Shown one piece after another: positions 5,650 to 8,928 of a stretch of DNA of 8,928 nt. This DNA comes from CAYZJD01 sp964478455 (GTDB lineage Bacteria > Acidobacteriota > Terriglobia > Bryobacterales > Bryobacteraceae). Each line of letters opens with the position of its first letter. Within the stretch, counting starts at the first letter, position 1. A program made the translations under genes and the position numbers. The stretch is from the NCBI GenBank assembly GCA_964478455.1, contig CAYZJD010000180.1, forward strand, positions 1 through 8,928, given 5' to 3'. Below the pieces are notes generated by a model that saw nothing but the letters and a program-made list of their open reading frames with translations, was not told where the DNA came from and did no database searches.

Positions 5650-7833
5650 ATGGGTTCTCTTGTGCGCGCTTGGTTTGCTCTGGCCGTGTGCCTGACGGTG
5701 CCTGGTCAAGGTCCGACTCCGGAGCAGCAGGCCGCGACCACCATCAAAACGGTCGCGCAGGAAGTGCTGCTGGACGTGGTGGTTCGCGACAAGAAGGGCA
5801 AGCCGGTCCGCGACTTGAAGCCGGAGGAGATCGAGGTTCTCGACAATGGCGAGGCGGTCGGGATCAAATCGTTCCGTTTGGTGGAAGGGGCGCGCGTCGT
5901 GCCATCCGCGGCAGCGGCGCCAACTCCGGCGACGCCCGCCGCGGAAGCGACCCCGGCCTTAGATCCGTTGCGACAAATCCGGCTGGTGAGCCTCGTCTTC
6001 GAACGGCTCGGCGTGGATGGCCGCCGGCTGTTCAAGCAGGCGGCCCTCGACATACTGAAATCCGCCCCGGAGCAGAACCTCTACTTTGCCGTCTTCAGCA
6101 TCGATCAGACCCTGCGCCTGCTCCAGCCGTTCACCAACGATCGCACGCTGCTGAAGTGGGCCATCGAGCGCGCGGAAAAGGGGGCGTACTCGCAGTTCGT
6201 CTCGCAATCGGAAGCCGTGCAGAAGCAGCTTGAAGAGGCCAGCACGCTCGAGGACAGCGCTGCCGCCGCGGCCACCAGCGCAGGCAGCTCACGCGGCGAG
6301 GGGAGCGGGTCAGTGGGCCAGGCGCAGGCGCAGGCCGCCCTCGCGCAGATCCAGCTCCGCATGCTCCAGTTTGCGGAGAACATGCAGCGCGATCAAAAGG
6401 CGCGGTCATCCATCTTCTCCCTGCTGGGCCTCGTGAAGGAGCAGGGCCGACTGCCGGGCCGCAAAATGGTGCTCTACTTCACCGAAGACTTCCAGGCATC
6501 TTCCGGCACGGCCGAGCAGTTCCGGTCCTTCCTCAGCGCTGCCAACCGCGCCAACGTCAGCATCTATCCGGTGGATGCGCGGGGGCTGGTCACGCAGGCG
6601 CAGAATCTGGAGGGCGACCGGCTCATCGGGTCGGCGGCGGGCGCCAGCCGCGCGCGGCAGCTTGAACGACAGCACGATTCCGACCAGGCGGGCGCCATCA
6701 AGCCTGACGAAGCCAAGGTCTTCGACACGGTCCAAACCGCGTTGTACTCGAACGTGCAAGCGGGGCTTGCTGAGATGGCCGGCTCGACCGGCGGGTTCCT
6801 GATCGCCAACACGAACGACATTCGCTCGCCTTTGCGCAAGGCGGTTGAGGAGCTGACCGCGTATTACGAGATTTCCTACACGCCGGCGATCGTGAACTAC
6901 GACGGCCACTTCCGCCCGATCGTGGTGAGCGTGCGCCGGCCTGAAGTGACGGTGCAGACGCGGAACGGCTACTATGCTCTGCCGCCGCTGAACGACGCGC
7001 CGCTGTTTCCGTTCGAGATCCCGCTGCTCGATGCGCTGGCGCGCAACCCGCTGCCTCGCGTGTTCGACTATCGCGCGGGCGTGCAGAGGTTCGATCCTCG
7101 GGGGAGAGAAGTTGAGTATTCGGTGACCATCGACGTGCCGCTGAAGGACCTCGTGTTCGTGGCGGACAAAGCGAACGGCGTGTATAAAGTCCACGCCTCG
7201 CTGATCGTGTTCTTCAAGAACGCGCGCGGCGAAATCGTCGCCAAGATGAGCCGGGACTTTCCTTACAGCGGGCCGCTCGACAGGATGGAGGCGTTCCAGC
7301 GCGGCAACCTGATCCAGACGTACCACCTGAAGCTGGCGGCGGGCCGCTATTCGCTTGAGACTGCGGTCGCCGACCGCAATGCGCAGACAGTCAGCGCCCG
7401 CAAGGCCGTGATCATGACGCCGCCCGCGGGACGGGGCCTTGCCATCAGCGATCTCGTCCTCATCCGCCGCATTGACCCGCTCGAGCAGGAGACGGACGCA
7501 GCCGATCCGCTGCACTTCGAAGGCGGCCGAATCACGCCGACGCTGTTCGACTCCGTGGAGGGCGGAGAAGGGCGCAGCTTCGGATTCTACTTCGTTGTGT
7601 ACCCGGACGCCGGGGATCCGGCCGCGCCGGAACTGCGCCTGGAGTTTCTTCGCGACGGGCGGCCGGTGGGCCAGGCGACGCCGGCGCTGCCCAAGCCGGA
7701 CAAGAATGGCAAGATCGCTTATCTGACGACGATGCCCGGGGAGAATTTCCCCCCAGGCGACTACCAGATGCGGGCGATTGTGCGGCAAGGGGCGGCGGTC
7801 ACCCAAGAGGAGAAGTTCTTCACAGTCCAGTGA
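5650..7833 (+). CDS. Exported VWFA-related acidobacterial protein 2 (paralogue of the preceding gene)
   Basis: The protein has 727 residues and aligns end to end with the 3413-5587 product. The shared blocks are VVVRDKKGKPVRDLKPEEIE (43-62), RLVSLVFERLGVDG (111-124), LPGRKMVLYFTEDF (268-281), ANRANVSIYPVDARGLVT (298-315), STGGFLIANTNDIRSPLRK (379-397), RNGYYALPP (438-446) and FPPGDYQMRAI (700-710). The signal peptide is short (1-19, ending near VPG|QG) and there is no lipobox. A Pro/Ala/Thr-rich linker (about 84-104) replaces a charged stretch in protein 1. The helical insert (about 185-250) has diverged into an Ser/Gly/Ala/Gln-rich segment. The expected MIDAS motif is again E-R-L-G. The start has only a weak ribosome site. 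The pair clearly arose by tandem duplication, followed by divergence mainly in the linker and insert. Confidence 0.88.
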   Translation: MGSLVRAWFALAVCLTVPGQGPTPEQQAATTIKTVAQEVLLDVVVRDKKGKPVRDLKPEEIEVLDNGEAVGIKSFRLVEGARVVPSAAAAPTPATPAAEATPALDPLRQIRLVSLVFERLGVDGRRLFKQAALDILKSAPEQNLYFAVFSIDQTLRLLQPFTNDRTLLKWAIERAEKGAYSQFVSQSEAVQKQLEEASTLEDSAAAAATSAGSSRGEGSGSVGQAQAQAALAQIQLRMLQFAENMQRDQKARSSIFSLLGLVKEQGRLPGRKMVLYFTEDFQASSGTAEQFRSFLSAANRANVSIYPVDARGLVTQAQNLEGDRLIGSAAGASRARQLERQHDSDQAGAIKPDEAKVFDTVQTALYSNVQAGLAEMAGSTGGFLIANTNDIRSPLRKAVEELTAYYEISYTPAIVNYDGHFRPIVVSVRRPEVTVQTRNGYYALPPLNDAPLFPFEIPLLDALARNPLPRVFDYRAGVQRFDPRGREVEYSVTIDVPLKDLVFVADKANGVYKVHASLIVFFKNARGEIVAKMSRDFPYSGPLDRMEAFQRGNLIQTYHLKLAAGRYSLETAVADRNAQTVSARKAVIMTPPAGRGLAISDLVLIRRIDPLEQETDAADPLHFEGGRITPTLFDSVEGGEGRSFGFYFVVYPDAGDPAAPELRLEFLRDGRPVGQATPALPKPDKNGKIAYLTTMPGENFPPGDYQMRAIVRQGAAVTQEEKFFTVQ

Positions 7834-7846
7834 AGCGATCGAGCCA

Positions 7847-8800
7847 ATGAGTAGATCGCCGGATAGCGCAATCGTTTCTCAGGAATTGCAGAGCCTGATC
7901 GCGGATCTGGCGGGGAGGATCGGCGAGGAAGTCGAGAGGGTCGTGTCCTTGCGGATCGAGCGCGAGCGGGGCGTGTTGAGGCGCGAGATCGTCGAGCGTT
8001 TCCATCAGGCGGCGCGGCGCTTCCGGCAGTGCGAAACCGAGGAGGCGCTGTACCCGCTGCTGCTCGACGCCTGTTCGCCGTTCTGCGAGCGCGTGATGCT
8101 TGTCGCGGTGAGCGGACAGGAAATGAGGCTGGTCGGGGCTCGTGGGGCTGCCGGCCTGGATGAGGGGACGATGGCTCTGGCGGCGGCGCCTGCCATTAAG
8201 GCCGTAGTCGAAACCGCGGAAACAGTGGTGGCGCTGCCTGCTCCGAGCGAGCTGTCCGAGGCCATTGCTTCCCGTCTCGGGCAAGGCGACAAGGCGTACC
8301 TGTTCCCGGTGTTGCGGCATGGACGGGTGGCAGCCGTGGTCTGCGCATCGGGCGAGGAAGTGGATGCAGCCGCGCTCGAGCTCGTTGCCTCCCTGGCAGG
8401 AGCGGCGCTCGAAGCGCGCGATGCCGCTGTGCGCCCGAGGGAACTGGTGGCCATCGCGGGCGTCGCGGAGGCGCCTGCGGCGGAACCGCCTCGCCCGGCC
8501 TGGGCGGAACTGCTACGGGAAGAGCAGCAGATCCACCTCCGCGCTCAGCGGTTCGCCCGCGTGCAGGCAGCGGAGATGCGGTTGCACAAGGGTGAGGCCG
8601 TGCGGGCAGGACGCGAGGCGCGCGACCTTTATGGCTCACTCAAGGCGGAGATCGATGCCGCCCGGGACGCTTTCCGGCTGCAATACATCGCGCCGTGTCC
8701 GTCGATGGTGGACTACTTGCACCTCGAACTGATCCACAGCCTGGCTAATGACGACGAGGCCCTTCTGGGGCCGGAGTATCCTGGGCCGCTCGGAGGATGA
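7847..8800 (+). CDS. GAF-like domain protein with a conserved-looking C-terminal helical module
   Basis: From the ATG at 7847 the product is 317 residues, has no signal peptide and should be cytoplasmic. An N-terminal helix, possibly coiled coil (about 10-55, LQSLIADLAGRIGEEVERVV), leads into a GAF-like alpha/beta domain (about 56-195): FRQCETEEALYPLLLDACSP, ERVMLVAVSGQEMRLVGARG, AYLFPVLRHGRVAAVVCASG, and a closing helix ALELVASLAGAALEAR. GAF domains bind small molecules or mediate sensory dimerisation; the ligand is unknown. After a Pro/Ala linker (about 205-218) comes a charged helical module (about 230-317): AQRFARVQAAEMRLHKGEAV, RDLYGSLKAEIDAARDAF, and a tail MVDYLHLELIHSLANDD...LLGPEYPGPL. 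I recall similar A-R-x-L-A-R-x-x-V-x-E-I tails on acidobacterial and deltaproteobacterial regulatory proteins. An upstream in-frame ATG at 7778 would overlap the VWFA gene by 56 bases, so 7847 (13 bases after its stop) is preferred. Confidence 0.75.
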   Translation: MSRSPDSAIVSQELQSLIADLAGRIGEEVERVVSLRIERERGVLRREIVERFHQAARRFRQCETEEALYPLLLDACSPFCERVMLVAVSGQEMRLVGARGAAGLDEGTMALAAAPAIKAVVETAETVVALPAPSELSEAIASRLGQGDKAYLFPVLRHGRVAAVVCASGEEVDAAALELVASLAGAALEARDAAVRPRELVAIAGVAEAPAAEPPRPAWAELLREEQQIHLRAQRFARVQAAEMRLHKGEAVRAGREARDLYGSLKAEIDAARDAFRLQYIAPCPSMVDYLHLELIHSLANDDEALLGPEYPGPLGG

Positions 8801-8820
8801 TGAAAAAGGCAGAATCATCC
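8795..8820. repeat. Inverted repeat over the stop codon of the GAF gene
   Basis: GGATGAT (8795-8801) pairs exactly with ATCATCC (8814-8820) across a 12-base loop holding an A-run. It overlaps the TGA at 8798-8800 and sits next to the larger hairpin at 8823-8854. Read on the minus strand, the loop supplies a TTTTT tract (8803-8807). Confidence 0.45.
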
Positions 8821-8822
8821 CG

Positions 8823-8854
8823 CTCCTGGCAAGCGAAAGCGCCTGCCCTAGGAG
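8823..8854. terminator. Imperfect hairpin between convergent genes, likely bidirectional terminator
   Basis: CTCCT (8823-8827) pairs with AGGAG (8850-8854), GGCA (8828-8831) with TGCC (8844-8847) and GCG (8833-8835) with CGC (8840-8842). An A/C mismatch and a two-base bulge interrupt the stem, and the loop is AAAG. On the plus strand TTTC follows immediately. The element lies midway between the forward stop at 8800 and the reverse stop at 8858, where a shared terminator is expected. The T-run is weak on either strand. Confidence 0.5.
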
Positions 8855-8857
8855 TTT

Positions 8858-8928
8858 CTACATTTCGGGGTGCAGAACCTCCTCGGTGGAGCGGGCCGCC
8901 AGGCCCGCCATGCCGGCGGTCGCGCCGG
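8858..8928 (-). CDS. Unidentified reverse-strand gene, last 22 codons (partial)
   Basis: Read on the minus strand, the frame enters from the window edge and ends at a TAG (8858-8860). It encodes 22 residues finishing ARSTEEVLHPEM. The composition (Ala/Gly-rich, then an acidic helix-like tail) looks like a genuine protein C-terminus. The opposite-strand frame over the same bases gives an Arg/Pro-rich string. The fragment is too short to name a family. It would be convergent with the operon, consistent with the hairpins between them. Confidence 0.45.
   Translation of the reverse strand, partial: GATAGMAGLAARSTEEVLHPEM

Noticed and set aside
7778..7846. Upstream start for the GAF-like protein at 7778
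   Set aside because: It would overlap the VWFA gene by 56 bases and adds a basic, serine-rich string typical of out-of-frame coding. The ATG at 7847, 13 bases after the stop, is more plausible.
8797..8928. Forward frame open to the window edge from ATGATG at 8797, with GGAGG just before it
   Set aside because: The GGAGG touches the ATG with no spacing. The translation turns Pro/Arg-rich and looks like noise, while the opposite strand gives a more protein-like C-terminus. It cannot be fully excluded without the next bases.

Overview
The window looks like high-GC chromosomal DNA from an acidobacterium, probably of the Solibacter/Bryobacter type. I infer this from protein family content only: the C-terminus of an Oar-like TonB-dependent outer-membrane receptor, two tandem exported proteins of the 'VWFA-related acidobacterial' family (TIGR03436-like), and secreted TPR proteins. 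No rRNA or other marker gene is present to fix the taxonomy.

Layout. Bases 1-324 are the 3' end of a TonB-receptor gene, closed by a strong intrinsic terminator at 351-379. From 353 to 496 lies a broken first copy of a TPR-gene start (terminator, leader, signal peptide and a few mature codons). It breaks off beside a reverse-strand RelE/ParE-type toxin-antitoxin pair: toxin 522-788, antitoxin 785-991, overlapping by 4 bases. At 1097-1241 the same terminator/leader/signal-peptide block appears again, now leading into an intact TPR gene. The toxin-antitoxin pair therefore sits between two direct repeats about 83% identical.

From 1149 to 8800 there are five forward genes with gaps of only 5, 27, 62 and 13 bases, very probably one operon. 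They encode two exported TPR proteins (367 and 375 aa), two paralogous exported VWFA-related proteins (724 and 727 aa), and a cytoplasmic protein of about 317 aa with a GAF-like domain and a conserved-looking C-terminal helical module. The first four have N-terminal signal peptides and no other obvious membrane segment, so they should act outside the cytoplasm. The last has none. A reasonable but unproven reading is an envelope scaffold or assembly system built from TPR and VWA-fold proteins, loosely like the TPR + VWA pairing of Bat operons, with a cytoplasmic sensory or regulatory partner. Both VWFA proteins carry Glu and Gly where the metal-binding (MIDAS) Asp and Ser are expected, so they may not bind ligands through a metal ion.

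The window ends with a hairpin-rich convergent intergenic region (8801-8857) and the last 22 codons of an unidentified reverse-strand gene. No tRNA, rRNA, CRISPR array or transposase gene was seen.
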